A program made the translations under genes and the position numbers. A stretch of 64,000 nt of DNA from Rathayibacter sp. VKM Ac-2760. GTDB taxonomy: Bacteria > Actinomycetota > Actinomycetes > Actinomycetales > Microbacteriaceae. Location of the stretch: positions 3,286,001-3,350,000 of the forward strand of contig NZ_CP047173.1 in NCBI RefSeq assembly GCF_009834185.1, in the 5' to 3' direction. The notes under the pieces are model-generated. The model made no database searches, was not told the DNA's origin, and saw only the letters and a program-made list of their open reading frames with translations. Below, piece by piece: positions 42,097 to 50,646 of this stretch; position 1 is the first letter of the stretch, and each line of letters opens with the position of its first letter.

Positions 42097-43452
42097 CTAG
42101 GACGAGACGCGCAGCCGCTCCAGCACCACGGCGGCGAGCGACTCCGCCAGCCGGTCGGCGGTCTCCTGCGTGGTCGCCTCGACCATCACACGCACCATCG
42201 GCTCGGTGCCGGAGGGGCGGAGCAGCACGCGCCCGCCGCTGCCGAGCTCGGTCTCGGCCGTCGCGATGGCGGCCGCGATCACGGCGTCGTCGTGCACGCC
42301 CTCGCGGTCGACACCGCGGACGTTGACGAGCGTCTGCGGGAAGACGCGCATGACCGAGGCGAGCTCGGCGAGGGTCTTCCCGGTTCGCGCCATCTCCGCG
42401 GCCAGCTGCAGGCCGGTGAGCACTCCGTCGCCGGTGGTCGCGAAGCGGCTCATGATGACGTGGCCGGACTGCTCGCCGCCGAGCGAGTAACCGCCGTCGT
42501 TCATCGCCTCGAGCACGTAGCGGTCACCCACGCCGGTCTCGATCACGCGGATCCCGGCGTCGGCCATCGCGGTCTTGAGGCCGAGGTTGCTCATCACGGT
42601 GGCGACGAGCACGTTGTCGCGCAGGACGCCGCGCCGCGCCATCGACGTCGCCAGGATCGCCATGATCATGTCGCCGTCCACGACGCGCCCCTCGGCGTCG
42701 ACCGCGAGGCAGCGGTCCGCGTCGCCGTCGTGCGCGATGCCGATGTCGGCGCCCGCCTCGCGGACCGCCTCGGCGACGTGGTCGAGGTGGGTCGAGCCCA
42801 CCCCGTCGTTGATGTTGACGCCGTCGGGATCGTTGCCGATCACGGTGACGGTCGCCCCGGCGTCGGTGAAGACCTCGGGCGAGATGCCGGCCGCGGCGCC
42901 GTGCGCGCAGTCGATGACGACGTGCAGCCCGTCGAGCCGGGTGCTGCCGAGCGAGCCGAGCAGGTGGAGGACGTAGCGGTCCTCCGCGTCGGCGAAGCGG
43001 CGGATGCGGCCCACGTCGGGGCCGAGCGGGGTGAGCGGCGGGACGCCGAGAGCCGCCTCGATGCGGTTCTCCAGCTCGTCCGGCAGCTTGCGGCCACCGG
43101 CCGCGAAGAACTTGATGCCGTTGTCGGCGGCGGGGTTGTGCGACGCCGAGATCATCACGCCGAAATCGGCGCTCTCATCGGCGATGAGGTACGCAGCGGC
43201 CGGCGTCGGGATCACTCCCGCGTCGAGCACGTCGACGCCGGCGCTGGCCAGACCGGCCGCGACGGCGGCGGCGATGAACTGGCCCGAGATCCGCGGATCG
43301 CGGGCGAGCACGGCGAGGGGCCGTCGGCCCTCCGCCCGGGCGGCCGCACCGAGTACACGGGCGGCCGCCTGAGCGAGGCCGAGGGCCAGGTCGGCCGTGA
43401 CGTCGCGATTCGCGAGGCCACGGACACCATCTGTTCCGAACAGGCGCGGCAT
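42097..43452 (-). CDS. glmM: Phosphoglucosamine mutase
   Basis: 451 residues. Active-site phosphoserine in ISASHNP near 102; Mg loop HDGDADRCLAVD; phosphate loop LRPSGTEPMVRVMVE. Converts GlcN-6-P to GlcN-1-P for cell-wall precursors. Opens RLFGTDGVRGLAN. Follows rpsI on the same strand. Confidence 0.97.
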   Translation of the reverse strand: MPRLFGTDGVRGLANRDVTADLALGLAQAAARVLGAAARAEGRRPLAVLARDPRISGQFIAAAVAAGLASAGVDVLDAGVIPTPAAAYLIADESADFGVMISASHNPAADNGIKFFAAGGRKLPDELENRIEAALGVPPLTPLGPDVGRIRRFADAEDRYVLHLLGSLGSTRLDGLHVVIDCAHGAAAGISPEVFTDAGATVTVIGNDPDGVNINDGVGSTHLDHVAEAVREAGADIGIAHDGDADRCLAVDAEGRVVDGDMIMAILATSMARRGVLRDNVLVATVMSNLGLKTAMADAGIRVIETGVGDRYVLEAMNDGGYSLGGEQSGHVIMSRFATTGDGVLTGLQLAAEMARTGKTLAELASVMRVFPQTLVNVRGVDREGVHDDAVIAAAIATAETELGSGGRVLLRPSGTEPMVRVMVEATTQETADRLAESLAAVVLERLRVSS

Positions 43453-43505
43453 GATGCCAGTCCCCTCCTGAAGCTGCTGATCGACGGCCGCAGGGGCCGC
43501 AGCGA

Positions 43506-43991
43506 CTAGCGCTTCGAGAACTGGGACGCCTTGCGGGCCTTCTTGAGACCGGCCTTCTTGCGCTCGATGACGCGAGCGTCGCGGGTGAGGAAGCCGGCCT
43601 TCTTGAGGATGGCGCGGTTGTTCTCGCGGTCGATCTCGTTGAGCGCGCGCGCGATGGCGAGGCGGAGCGCGCCGGCCTGGCCGGAGGGGCCGCCGCCGGT
43701 GATCTTCGCGACGACGTCGTACGAGCCGAGGAGGTCGAGGACCTTGAACGGGTCGTTGATCAGCTGCTGGTGCAGCTTGTTCGGGAAGTACTCCGCGAAC
43801 TCGCGGGCGTTCACGGTCAGGCTGCCGGAGCCCGGGACCAGGCGCACGCGGGCGATGGCCTGCTTGCGACGGCCCACGGCTGCGCCGGAGACGTTGAGGA
43901 CGGCGCGGGGCGTCGTGGACGCCTCGGTGGCCGGGCTTTCGGTGGAGTAGCTCTCGGGAGCCACGTCGATCTGGTCTGCGATCTTCGCCAC
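43506..43991 (-). CDS. rpsI: 30S ribosomal protein S9
   Basis: 161 residues; conserved GRRKQAIARVRLVPGSG core and C-terminal KKARKASQFSKR tail that reaches the P-site. A 38-residue N-terminal extension is actinobacterial in style. GTG start. Follows rplM. Confidence 0.96.
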   Translation of the reverse strand: MAKIADQIDVAPESYSTESPATEASTTPRAVLNVSGAAVGRRKQAIARVRLVPGSGSLTVNAREFAEYFPNKLHQQLINDPFKVLDLLGSYDVVAKITGGGPSGQAGALRLAIARALNEIDRENNRAILKKAGFLTRDARVIERKKAGLKKARKASQFSKR

Positions 43992-44044
43992 GGTGTAGGT
44001 GATCCTTTGTCTTCGAAGTCTGGGGTGTCGGGGAGGGCCGGAGC

Positions 44045-44491
44045 CTACTGGGCGACCTGGGTGAAGGCGTACGCCTTGGGCTGCTGAGCCGCGTGAGGGT
44101 GCTCGGTGCCCGTGTAGACCTTCAGCTTGCGCAGCTGCGCACGACCGAGGGAGTTCTTGGGGAGCATTCCGCGGATGGCCTTCTCGACGGCGCGGATCGG
44201 GTTCTTCTCGAGGAGCTCGGCGTACGTGGTGGCCGTGAGGCCGCCCGGGTAGCCGGAGTGGCGGTACGCCTTCTTCTGGAGGAGCTTCTGGCCGGTGAGG
44301 GCCACCTTCTCGGCGTTGACGATGATGACGAAGTCGCCCATGTCCATGTGCGGCGCGAACGTCGGCTTGTGCTTGCCGCGCAGGAGCGCCGCGGCGTGGG
44401 TGGCCAGACGGCCGAGCACGACGTCGGACGCGTCGATGACGATCCAGTCGTGCTGGACGTCAGCCGGCTTCGGAGAAAAAGTGCGAGTCAC
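44045..44491 (-). CDS. rplM: 50S ribosomal protein L13
   Basis: 148 residues; HDWIVIDASDVVLGRLAT and MLPKNSLGRAQLRKLKVY are diagnostic. GTG start at 44491. Heads the rplM-rpsI operon. Transcription from the box below would give a ~135-nt leader that contains a GGTGC/GCACC hairpin. Confidence 0.96.
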   Translation of the reverse strand: MTRTFSPKPADVQHDWIVIDASDVVLGRLATHAAALLRGKHKPTFAPHMDMGDFVIIVNAEKVALTGQKLLQKKAYRHSGYPGGLTATTYAELLEKNPIRAVEKAIRGMLPKNSLGRAQLRKLKVYTGTEHPHAAQQPKAYAFTQVAQ

Positions 44492-44616
44492 GTGAGTGCT
44501 GCTTTCTGATCGGAGTGAGGAGTTCGTGAATCCCGCTCCGTGGCCGTTCGACCCGCGAGGGGGACGAACCGATCCGGTGGAGGGCTCAACTTCGGGTGCC
44601 GGCACAGGGCCGAGAG

Positions 44617-44634
44617 CACCAAGGGTCGAGGCTA
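44617..44634 (-). promoter_or_regulatory. rplM promoter with shared start-site motif
   Basis: -10 TAGCCT followed directly by CGACCCTTGGTG; the same 12 bases follow the infA -10 box. Transcription should start within the motif. A -35 box is weak (TTCCCC at 17 bp). Confidence 0.5.
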
Positions 44635-44686
44635 CAGCAATCCGGCCACGAGGGGAAGCGCGCGGAGGCGCTCCCGCGACGGCCGC

Positions 44687-45574
44687 TCAGTCGTCGTCCT
44701 CGCCCGGGGACTCCGCCGGCAGGGTCCGCTTCACCCGGGTGAGCACCGCGCGCTCGGCCAGCTCGGCCTCCGCCGGGTAGTCGACCTCGCGGAGGATCAG
44801 GCCGCGGGCCGGCATCACGGCGAAGGCGTTCGTGCGCCGGGCGGCGTCCCGCAGCAGCGGGAGCTCACCCGCCTCGAGCTTCCCGATCCCCACGGCGACG
44901 CAGGACCCGACGAGCGCCCGCACCATGCTGTGGCAGAAGGCGTCGGCGCGCAGGTGCGCGTGCAGCACGCCGTCGGCGTCCCGCTCCCAGGTGAAGTCGA
45001 GAAGGCTGCGGATCGTGGTGGCGCCGACACGGGCCCGGCAGAACGAGGCGTAGTCGTGCAGGCCGAGGAGGGACTCCGCCGCACCCGTCATGGCGCTCTC
45101 GTCCACCGCCTCGTTGATCCAGGTGGTGAAGCCGCGCTCCAGCGGGCGGCGGAGGGACGAGCGATCGGCCAGGCGGTACTCGTAGCGGCGCCAGCGGGCC
45201 GAGAAGCGCGCGTCGAAGCCCTCCGGCGCCGGCGAGACCCGGTGCACCGACAGGTCGGAGTACTGCCCGAGGATCCCCTGGAGCTTGCGCTGCAGCACGA
45301 CCTCGGGGGCGACCCGCTCGGTGCCGGCCCGCGGGCGGCCGTTCAGCCGGGACCACTGCTCGGGAGTGAGATCCAGGTGCGCCACCTGCGCGCTCGCGTG
45401 CACCCCGGCGTCGGTGCGCCCCGCGACCGTGACGACGATCCGCTCCTCGGAGCGCAGCAGCGTCCGGAGCGCGTCCTCGAGGACGCCCTGCACGGTGCGC
45501 AGGCCCGGCTGCAGCGCCCAGCCGGCGAAGTGGGTCCCGTCGTAGGCCAGATCGAGGCGGAGGCGGTGGAGCAC
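44687..45574 (-). CDS. truA: tRNA pseudouridine synthase A
   Basis: 295 residues. Catalytic Asp in GRTDAGVHASAQVAH near residue 55; LRLDLAYDGTHFAGWA opening. Modifies positions 38-40 of the tRNA anticodon arm. GTG start 6 nt after TAGACT (45581-45586), probably leaderless. Confidence 0.95.
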   Translation of the reverse strand: MLHRLRLDLAYDGTHFAGWALQPGLRTVQGVLEDALRTLLRSEERIVVTVAGRTDAGVHASAQVAHLDLTPEQWSRLNGRPRAGTERVAPEVVLQRKLQGILGQYSDLSVHRVSPAPEGFDARFSARWRRYEYRLADRSSLRRPLERGFTTWINEAVDESAMTGAAESLLGLHDYASFCRARVGATTIRSLLDFTWERDADGVLHAHLRADAFCHSMVRALVGSCVAVGIGKLEAGELPLLRDAARRTNAFAVMPARGLILREVDYPAEAELAERAVLTRVKRTLPAESPGEDDD

Positions 45575-45580
45575 CCGACG

Positions 45581-45586
45581 AGTCTA
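45581..45586 (-). promoter_or_regulatory. -10 box for leaderless truA
   Basis: TAGACT, 6 nt before GTG at 45574. Confidence 0.5.
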
Positions 45587-45631
45587 GGTCGTCCCCGCGG
45601 GCCGCCAGGAGCGCCGGCTCAGCCCGCCGCC

Positions 45632-46207
45632 TCAGCCCGCCGACAGCGGCACGCCGAGCGAGCCGAGGACAGCGACCGCCCAGTCCGCGAGCACGTCCTG
45701 CTCCCCCACGTACGACTGCACGTGCAGCTCGTAGCCGCTCGCGAGCACGGCGAGCTCCGACGGCGCGCCCGTCGAGCCCTCCAGGCGGTACGCCGCCTCC
45801 CCGAGCGGAGCGGAGACGGCGCCCACGGCCTCTCCGGCGCCGACGAAGGTTTCGGCGAGGCGCGCGGGGCCGACGGTCACGACGACCGCTGACGGATTCC
45901 CGGCGATGCCGTAGGAGCACACGTCGCCGGACTGCACGAGCTCCACCGTGCCGGCCGGCAGCCCGGCGCCGGCCTCGACCGTGGCGGCGGGAAGAGCGGT
46001 GCCGCAGTCGAGGGCTGCGGCCTCGGTGGGAGCGACGGTCGGCTCGGCGGTCGGCTCCGGAGTCTCGGCCTCGGCCGTGACGGCCGGCGCGGCCGCACTC
46101 CCGTCCGCCGACGTCGCCGACTCCGGCACGTCGATGACCGGGCCGGAGGCGCAGCCGGTCAGGAGGGCCGCGGCGGCGACCAGGAGGATCGGGTGGTGCA
46201 GGCGCAC
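45632..46207 (-). CDS. Hypothetical lipoprotein
   Basis: 191 residues. Signal peptide with lipobox LLTGC (Cys 19), then a Pro/Thr/Glu-rich linker of ~45 residues and a ~120-residue domain with two Cys (LDCGTAL, DVCSYGI) likely disulfide-bonded. Function unknown. It lies between the rplQ terminator and truA, GTG start. Confidence 0.68.
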   Translation of the reverse strand: MRLHHPILLVAAAALLTGCASGPVIDVPESATSADGSAAAPAVTAEAETPEPTAEPTVAPTEAAALDCGTALPAATVEAGAGLPAGTVELVQSGDVCSYGIAGNPSAVVVTVGPARLAETFVGAGEAVGAVSAPLGEAAYRLEGSTGAPSELAVLASGYELHVQSYVGEQDVLADWAVAVLGSLGVPLSAG

Positions 46208-46303
46208 GGGGCTCCTTCGGAGGTGGACGGGCGGGGCCGTCGTCGACCCGCCGTCCGGGCGGTCACGCCAGCGTAAGCGACATCCCGCGCCACCCCGGAA
46301 CGA

Positions 46304-46340
46304 CGAGAGCCCCCCGCCCGGTGGGGGCGGAGGGCTCTCG
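46304..46340 (-). terminator. Terminator after rplQ
   Basis: CGAGAGCCC...GGGCTCTCG hairpin with inner CCGCCC/GGGCGG, 15 nt after the rplQ stop. Confidence 0.75.
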
Positions 46341-46354
46341 AGCAGGGCGCGGGA

Positions 46355-46915
46355 CTACTTGGTCGCGCTGCCGCTCTCGACGGGAGCGTCCTCGACGGGC
46401 GCGTCCTGCACGGTCGCGTCGGCGGTGGCCGCCTCGTCCGCGGTCACGTCGCCGGCAGCGGCGTCCTCGGCGGGAGCGTCCTCGACGACGGTCTCGTCCT
46501 CGACCGGAGCCGAGACGGGAGCGGCCGTGGTGCGCGACTTCTTGACCTTCGGCGTCACGGGCTCCAGGACGAGCTCGATGACGGCCATGGGCGCGTTGTC
46601 GCCCTTGCGGGGGCCGATCTTCGTGATGCGGGTGTAGCCGCCCTCACGCTCGGCGACGAGCGGCGCGATCTCGGTGAAGAGCTCGTGCACGACGCTCTTG
46701 TCGCCGATCGTCGCGAGGACGCGGCGGCGAGCGTGCAGGTCGCCGCGCTTCGCGAACGTCACCAGACGCTCGGCGAGGGGACGCAGGCGCTTGGCCTTGG
46801 TCTCGGTCGTCTTGATGCTCTTGTGCGTGAACAGGGCCGCGGCCAGGTTCGCGAGCAGCAGACGCTCGTGTGCGGGACCGCCTCCGAGGCGGGGGCCCTT
46901 CGTGGGCTTGGGCAT
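46355..46915 (-). CDS. rplQ: 50S ribosomal protein L17
   Basis: 186 residues: standard L17 core of ~120 (LGGGPAHERLLLANLAAALF; GGYTRITKIGPRKGDNAPMA) plus a ~60-residue Ala/Glu/Asp/Val-rich acidic tail, as in many actinobacteria. Last gene of the alpha block, before a terminator. Confidence 0.96.
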   Translation of the reverse strand: MPKPTKGPRLGGGPAHERLLLANLAAALFTHKSIKTTETKAKRLRPLAERLVTFAKRGDLHARRRVLATIGDKSVVHELFTEIAPLVAEREGGYTRITKIGPRKGDNAPMAVIELVLEPVTPKVKKSRTTAAPVSAPVEDETVVEDAPAEDAAAGDVTADEAATADATVQDAPVEDAPVESGSATK

Positions 46916-46969
46916 GTCTTTACTCCAGTACTAAAGGGGTGTCAGAAGGTCGAACGCCGGAGCGGAGAC

Positions 46970-47956
46970 CTAGATGCTCTCGTCGTCGTAGCTGTAGAAG
47001 TGGGCGCCGTCGAACCCGGGGACCGAGTCCTTCAGCGACAGGCCCAGCTCCGTCAGCTTCTCCTTGACCTCATCCACCGACTTCTGACCGAAGTTGCGGA
47101 TGTTCATGAGCTGCGTCTCCGAGAGGGCGACGAGCTCGTTGACGTTGTTGATGCCCTCGCGCTTGAGGCAGTTGTAGCTGCGCACCGAGAGGTCGAGGTC
47201 CTCGATGGGCATGGACAGCTCGGTCGAGAGGACCGCGTCGACCGGCGCGGGGCCGATCTCGATGCCCTCGGCCGCGTTGTTCAGCTCGCGGGCGAGACCG
47301 AACAGCTCGGTGAGCGTGCGACCGGCGGAGGCGATGGCGTCGCGCGGCGTGATGGCCGGCTTCGACTCCACGTCGACGACCAGGCGGTCGAAGTCGGTGC
47401 GCTCGCCGGCACGGGTGGCCTCGACGCGGTAGGTGACCTTGAGCACGGGCGAGTAGATCGAGTCGACCGGGATCTGGCCGGCCTCGGAGAACTCGCTGCG
47501 GTTCTGGGTCGCCGAGACGTAGCCGCGGCCGCGCTCGATGGTGAGCTCGAGCTCGAACTTCGCCTTGTCGTTCAGGGTCGCGATGACGAGGTCCGGGTTG
47601 TGGATCTCGACACCGGCCGGAGCCGAGATGTCGGCGGCGGTGACCTGGCCGGCGCCCTGCTTGCGCAGGTAGGCGGTGATCGGCTCGTCGTGCTCGGAGG
47701 AGACGACGAGTCCCTTGATGTTCAGGATGATCTCGGTGACGTCCTCGCGGACGCCCGGGACCGTCGTGAACTCGTGCAGCACTCCGTCGATCCGGATGCT
47801 GGTGACAGCGGCGCCGGGGATGGAGGACAGCAGGGTGCGACGCAGCGAGTTGCCGAGCGTGTAGCCGAAGCCGGGCTCGAGGGGCTCGATGACGAAGCGG
47901 GAACGGAACTCCGAGATGTTCTCCTCGGTGAGCGTCGGACGCTGTGCGATAAGCAC
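46970..47956 (-). CDS. rpoA: RNA polymerase alpha subunit
   Basis: 328 residues: N-terminal assembly domain (FGYTLGNSLRRTLLSSIPGA) and C-terminal domain that contacts UP elements and activators (RSYNCLKREGINNVNELVAL). GTG start with AAAGGA upstream. Preceded by a palindromic promoter-like site rather than rpsD. Confidence 0.98.
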   Translation of the reverse strand: MLIAQRPTLTEENISEFRSRFVIEPLEPGFGYTLGNSLRRTLLSSIPGAAVTSIRIDGVLHEFTTVPGVREDVTEIILNIKGLVVSSEHDEPITAYLRKQGAGQVTAADISAPAGVEIHNPDLVIATLNDKAKFELELTIERGRGYVSATQNRSEFSEAGQIPVDSIYSPVLKVTYRVEATRAGERTDFDRLVVDVESKPAITPRDAIASAGRTLTELFGLARELNNAAEGIEIGPAPVDAVLSTELSMPIEDLDLSVRSYNCLKREGINNVNELVALSETQLMNIRNFGQKSVDEVKEKLTELGLSLKDSVPGFDGAHFYSYDDESI

Positions 47957-47972
47957 TGTTGATTCCTTTCGA

Positions 47973-47996
47973 TCACGTGTCCGCTATATGACACGT
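47973..47996 (-). promoter_or_regulatory. CACGTGTC palindrome with -10-like box before rpoA
   Basis: Perfect 8-bp arms CACGTGTC/GACACGTG flank ATATAGCG, which contains TATAGC. About 17 nt before rpoA. Could be an rpoA promoter with an operator over it, or an mRNA hairpin. Confidence 0.45.
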
Positions 47997-48038
47997 GCGT
48001 TTGCGAGGTCTGAAGTTGTGAAAGAAATACGCGATCCG

Positions 48039-48084
48039 CCGGCCGGCCTCACGCCTCGCTCAGGAGCGGTGCGTGCGGCCGGCC
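48039..48084 (-). terminator. Strong hairpin between rpsK and rpoA
   Basis: 15-bp arms (14 paired) 48039-48053/48070-48084 with a 16-nt loop, 20 nt after the rpsK stop. Terminator-like, inside what is usually one operon. Confidence 0.5.
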
Positions 48085-48103
48085 GACGGCTGCGAGTGCT
48101 GCG

Positions 48104-48502
48104 TCAGACGCGACGGCGCTTCGGCGGGCGGCAGCCGTTGTGCGCCTGCGGGGTGACGTCGTTGATCGAGCCGACCTCGAGGCCCGCGGCCTGGAGCGAG
48201 CGGATCGCGGTCTCGCGACCGGAGCCCGGGCCCTTCACGAAGACGTCGACCTTCTTCATGCCGTGCTCCTGCGCCTGGCGCGCGGCCGACTCGGCGGCGA
48301 GCTGGGCGGCGAACGGCGTCGACTTGCGCGAGCCCTTGAAGCCGACTCCACCGGACGAGGCCCAGCTGATGACGGCCCCGGCGGGGTCGGTGATCGAGAC
48401 GATGGTGTTGTTGAACGTCGACTTGATGTGGGCCTGGCCCACAGCGATGTTCTTCTTCTCCTTGCGGCGCGGCTTGCGCGCGGCCGACTTGGGGGTAGCC
48501 AC
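48104..48502 (-). CDS. rpsK: 30S ribosomal protein S11
   Basis: 132 residues; IAVGQAHIKSTFNNTIVSIT and the C-terminal NDVTPQAHNGCRPPKRRRV are diagnostic. In the alpha block after rpsM. Confidence 0.97.
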   Translation of the reverse strand: MATPKSAARKPRRKEKKNIAVGQAHIKSTFNNTIVSITDPAGAVISWASSGGVGFKGSRKSTPFAAQLAAESAARQAQEHGMKKVDVFVKGPGSGRETAIRSLQAAGLEVGSINDVTPQAHNGCRPPKRRRV

Positions 48503-48534
48503 TTGTTTTCTCCTCTAGGTCCGTGTCGCCCGCG

Positions 48535-48915
48535 TTACTTGCGGCCGGCCTTCTTCTTGCCGGCGACGGTGCGCTTCGGGCCCTTGCGGGTGCGAGCGTT
48601 CGTCTTGGTGCGCTGTCCACGGACCGGGAGGCCGCGACGGTGGCGGATGCCCTCGTACGAGCCGATCTCGACCTTGCGGCGGATGTCGGCGGCGACCTCG
48701 CGGCGGAGGTCGCCCTCCACCTTGTAGTTGCCCTCGATGTAGTCGCGGAGCGCGACGAGCTGGTCGTCGGTGAGATCCTTGACGCGGATGTTGCCGTCGA
48801 TCCCGGTGTCGCTCAGCGTCTTCAGCGCGCTCGTGCGGCCGACACCGTAGATGTAGGTCAGTGCGACCTCCACGCGCTTCTCGCGCGGGATGTCTACTCC
48901 TGCCAGACGTGCCAT
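48535..48915 (-). CDS. rpsM: 30S ribosomal protein S13
   Basis: 126 residues; MARLAGVDIPREKRVEVALT and RGLPVRGQRTKTNARTRKGP are diagnostic. The ~200-nt gap before it holds a CCCCGGG-AGA-CCCGGGG hairpin (48997-49013). Confidence 0.97.
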   Translation of the reverse strand: MARLAGVDIPREKRVEVALTYIYGVGRTSALKTLSDTGIDGNIRVKDLTDDQLVALRDYIEGNYKVEGDLRREVAADIRRKVEIGSYEGIRHRRGLPVRGQRTKTNARTRKGPKRTVAGKKKAGRK

Positions 48916-48996
48916 GGTGGCTTCTCCTGTGAGTGAGTGGAGGTGTGAAGCAACGTCGGTGCCTCGGCCTCCGACCGAAGGTGTCCTCGCCGTCCA

Positions 48997-49013
48997 CCCC
49001 GGGAGACCCGGGG
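48997..49013 (-). other. Hairpin in the rpmJ-rpsM gap
   Basis: Perfect CCCCGGG/CCCGGGG stem with AGA loop in the 203-nt gap; possible attenuator or processing site. Confidence 0.35.
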
Positions 49014-49118
49014 CGCTGCGCGATTTCTGACGTTGCGGAATGTGGTGCTGGTGGTGCTGTCGTGCTGAGCGGTCGCCCGCCCCGTGCTCCCGTCGGAGCG
49101 CCGGTCAGTCCCTGCGGA

Positions 49119-49235
49119 CTAGCCCTGGCGCTGCTTGTGACGGGGGTTGCTGCTGCAGATGACCATCACGTTGCCGTGGCGGCGGATGATCTTGCAGTGG
49201 TCGCAGATGCGCTTGACGCTGGGGTTGACCTTCAT
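49119..49235 (-). CDS. rpmJ: 50S ribosomal protein L36
   Basis: 38 residues, zinc-binding (C+) form: Cys 11, Cys 14, Cys 27 and His 33 in CDHC...VICSSNPRH. Starts MKVNPSVKRICDHCKIIRRH. Standard infA-rpmJ-rpsM order. Confidence 0.96.
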   Translation of the reverse strand: MKVNPSVKRICDHCKIIRRHGNVMVICSSNPRHKQRQG

Positions 49236-49332
49236 TGTTCTGTTCCTTGTTTTCGCTGGCGTCGTGCTCCCGGCGGATGCCGGGGCCGTTCCTTACAGGA
49301 CACGCACGTCGCGAACTGAGCGGAGCGAACGT

Positions 49333-49554
49333 CTACTTGTAGCGGTAGACGATCCGGCCGCGGGTCAGGTCGTAGGGGCTCAGCTCCACGATCACGCGAT
49401 CCTCGGGGAGGATGCGGATGTAGTGCTGACGCATCTTGCCCGAGATGTGGGCGAGAACCTTGTGTCCGTTGGTGAGCTCCACGCGGAACATCGCGTTGGG
49501 GAGCGCCTCGACAACCGCACCTTCGATTTCGATGACACCGTCTTTTTTGGCCAT
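49333..49554 (-). CDS. infA: Translation initiation factor IF-1
   Basis: 73 residues, single OB fold: KKDGVIEIEGAVVEALPNAM and TRGRIVYRYK. First gene of the alpha block here. ATG at 49554; the frame is open further upstream but that stretch is the leader. Leader of about 120 nt from the box below contains GCGTGC/GCACGC and GGGC/GCCC hairpins. Confidence 0.97.
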   Translation of the reverse strand: MAKKDGVIEIEGAVVEALPNAMFRVELTNGHKVLAHISGKMRQHYIRILPEDRVIVELSPYDLTRGRIVYRYK

Positions 49555-49671
49555 AGCCTCACTGTCGTTCGGAAGTAGTGTGTGTACTGGTCGTGCGAAT
49601 GCTTCCGCGACGATCCTCCCCTCGGGCGGAGCCCGGGAGGTGGTGCGCGGGCGTGCCGGAGCACGCGCAAA

Positions 49672-49689
49672 CACCAAGGGTCGATACTA
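49672..49689 (-). promoter_or_regulatory. infA promoter with shared start-site motif
   Basis: -10 TAGTAT followed directly by CGACCCTTGGTG, identical to the block after the rplM -10 box. Confidence 0.55.
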
Positions 49690-49832
49690 CGCCAGTCCGC
49701 CCTTCTCCGCCAGCCCGGGCGTGTCGCCCGCGGCTCGGGTGGCCCCGGGCCGGCCGTGCGGTCCCGCGTCGCCGACGGGCGCACAGGATCGTTCCCGCCT
49801 AGGCTCTCCCTCGTCGAGCGAAGGGACCGCGG

Positions 49833-50561
49833 ATGGCGCGCACGGAGAAGACGACGACGGGCCGCTCGGCGGACGGCCGGCGACGCTGGTACTCGCACCC
49901 CCTGGTGACCGTGCTCGTCGCGATCGTCGTCATCGCCCTCGTGCAGACGTTCTTCGTGAAGGTGTACACCGTGCCCACCGGCTCGATGGAGAACACTCTG
50001 CAGGGCGGCGGCTTCTTCGGCGACCGCATCCTGGTCGACCGCACCGCGGCGCTCCACGGCGAGCCCGAGTCGGAGCAGATCGTCGTCTTCTCACGCGACG
50101 CGCGCTGGGGCGCGACCGACGCGGTGGGCAACCCGCTCTCCGAGGCGGTGAAGTACTTCGGTGACGTCACGAGCATCGGCCCGTCGCACGAGGAGTTCCT
50201 CGTGAAGCGCGTGATCGCGACCGCCGGTCAGACGGTCTCCTGCTGCGATGCGGAGGGGCACGTGCTCGTCGACGGGCAGCCTCTCGCAGGCGACTACGTC
50301 TTCGAGGACTTCCCGTTCACCCCCGGGACCCAGGACTGCGACTCGCAGCCCGCCTCCACCCGCTGCTTCCAGGAGTACACGGTGCCGGAGGACACGCTCT
50401 TCGTCCTCGGCGACCACCGCTCCAACTCCAACGACTCGCTCGGCGACTGCCGCGGGGCGCCGGGCCCGATCGACTCCTGCGTGAAGACCGTGCCGATCGA
50501 GCGCGTGGTCGGGCGCGTCTTCGCCGTGGCCTGGCCCCTGACCCGCTGGCGCCTCTTCTAA
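49833..50561 (+). CDS. lepB: Signal peptidase I
   Basis: 242 residues, one N-terminal membrane segment (VTVLVAIVVIALVQTFFV). Catalytic Ser51 in VPTGSMENTL and Lys ~125 in FLVKRVIATAGQTV; LGDHRSNSNDS is box E. Four Cys in two outer loops may form disulfides. AAGGGA precedes the ATG; a TAGGCT -10 is about 27 nt upstream. Divergent from infA. Confidence 0.95.
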   Translation: MARTEKTTTGRSADGRRRWYSHPLVTVLVAIVVIALVQTFFVKVYTVPTGSMENTLQGGGFFGDRILVDRTAALHGEPESEQIVVFSRDARWGATDAVGNPLSEAVKYFGDVTSIGPSHEEFLVKRVIATAGQTVSCCDAEGHVLVDGQPLAGDYVFEDFPFTPGTQDCDSQPASTRCFQEYTVPEDTLFVLGDHRSNSNDSLGDCRGAPGPIDSCVKTVPIERVVGRVFAVAWPLTRWRLF

Positions 50562-50582
50562 TCCGGCCCGCCCCGGGAACCA

Positions 50583-50628
50583 CGAAGGGGCGGGGTGGGA
50601 TGCCGGAGCACCCGATCCCGCCCCTTCG
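50583..50628. terminator. Bidirectional terminator, lepB/mtlD
   Basis: CGAAGGGGCGGG/CCCGCCCCTTCG, 12-bp perfect arms, between converging genes, about 20 nt from each stop. Confidence 0.75.
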
Positions 50629-50646
50629 GACGCACGCTCTCGAGGA

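Noticed and set aside
49555..49832. Extra gene upstream of infA in its frame
   Set aside because: The extension reads Arg/Pro-rich sequence with no ribosome binding site and covers the predicted promoter and leader.
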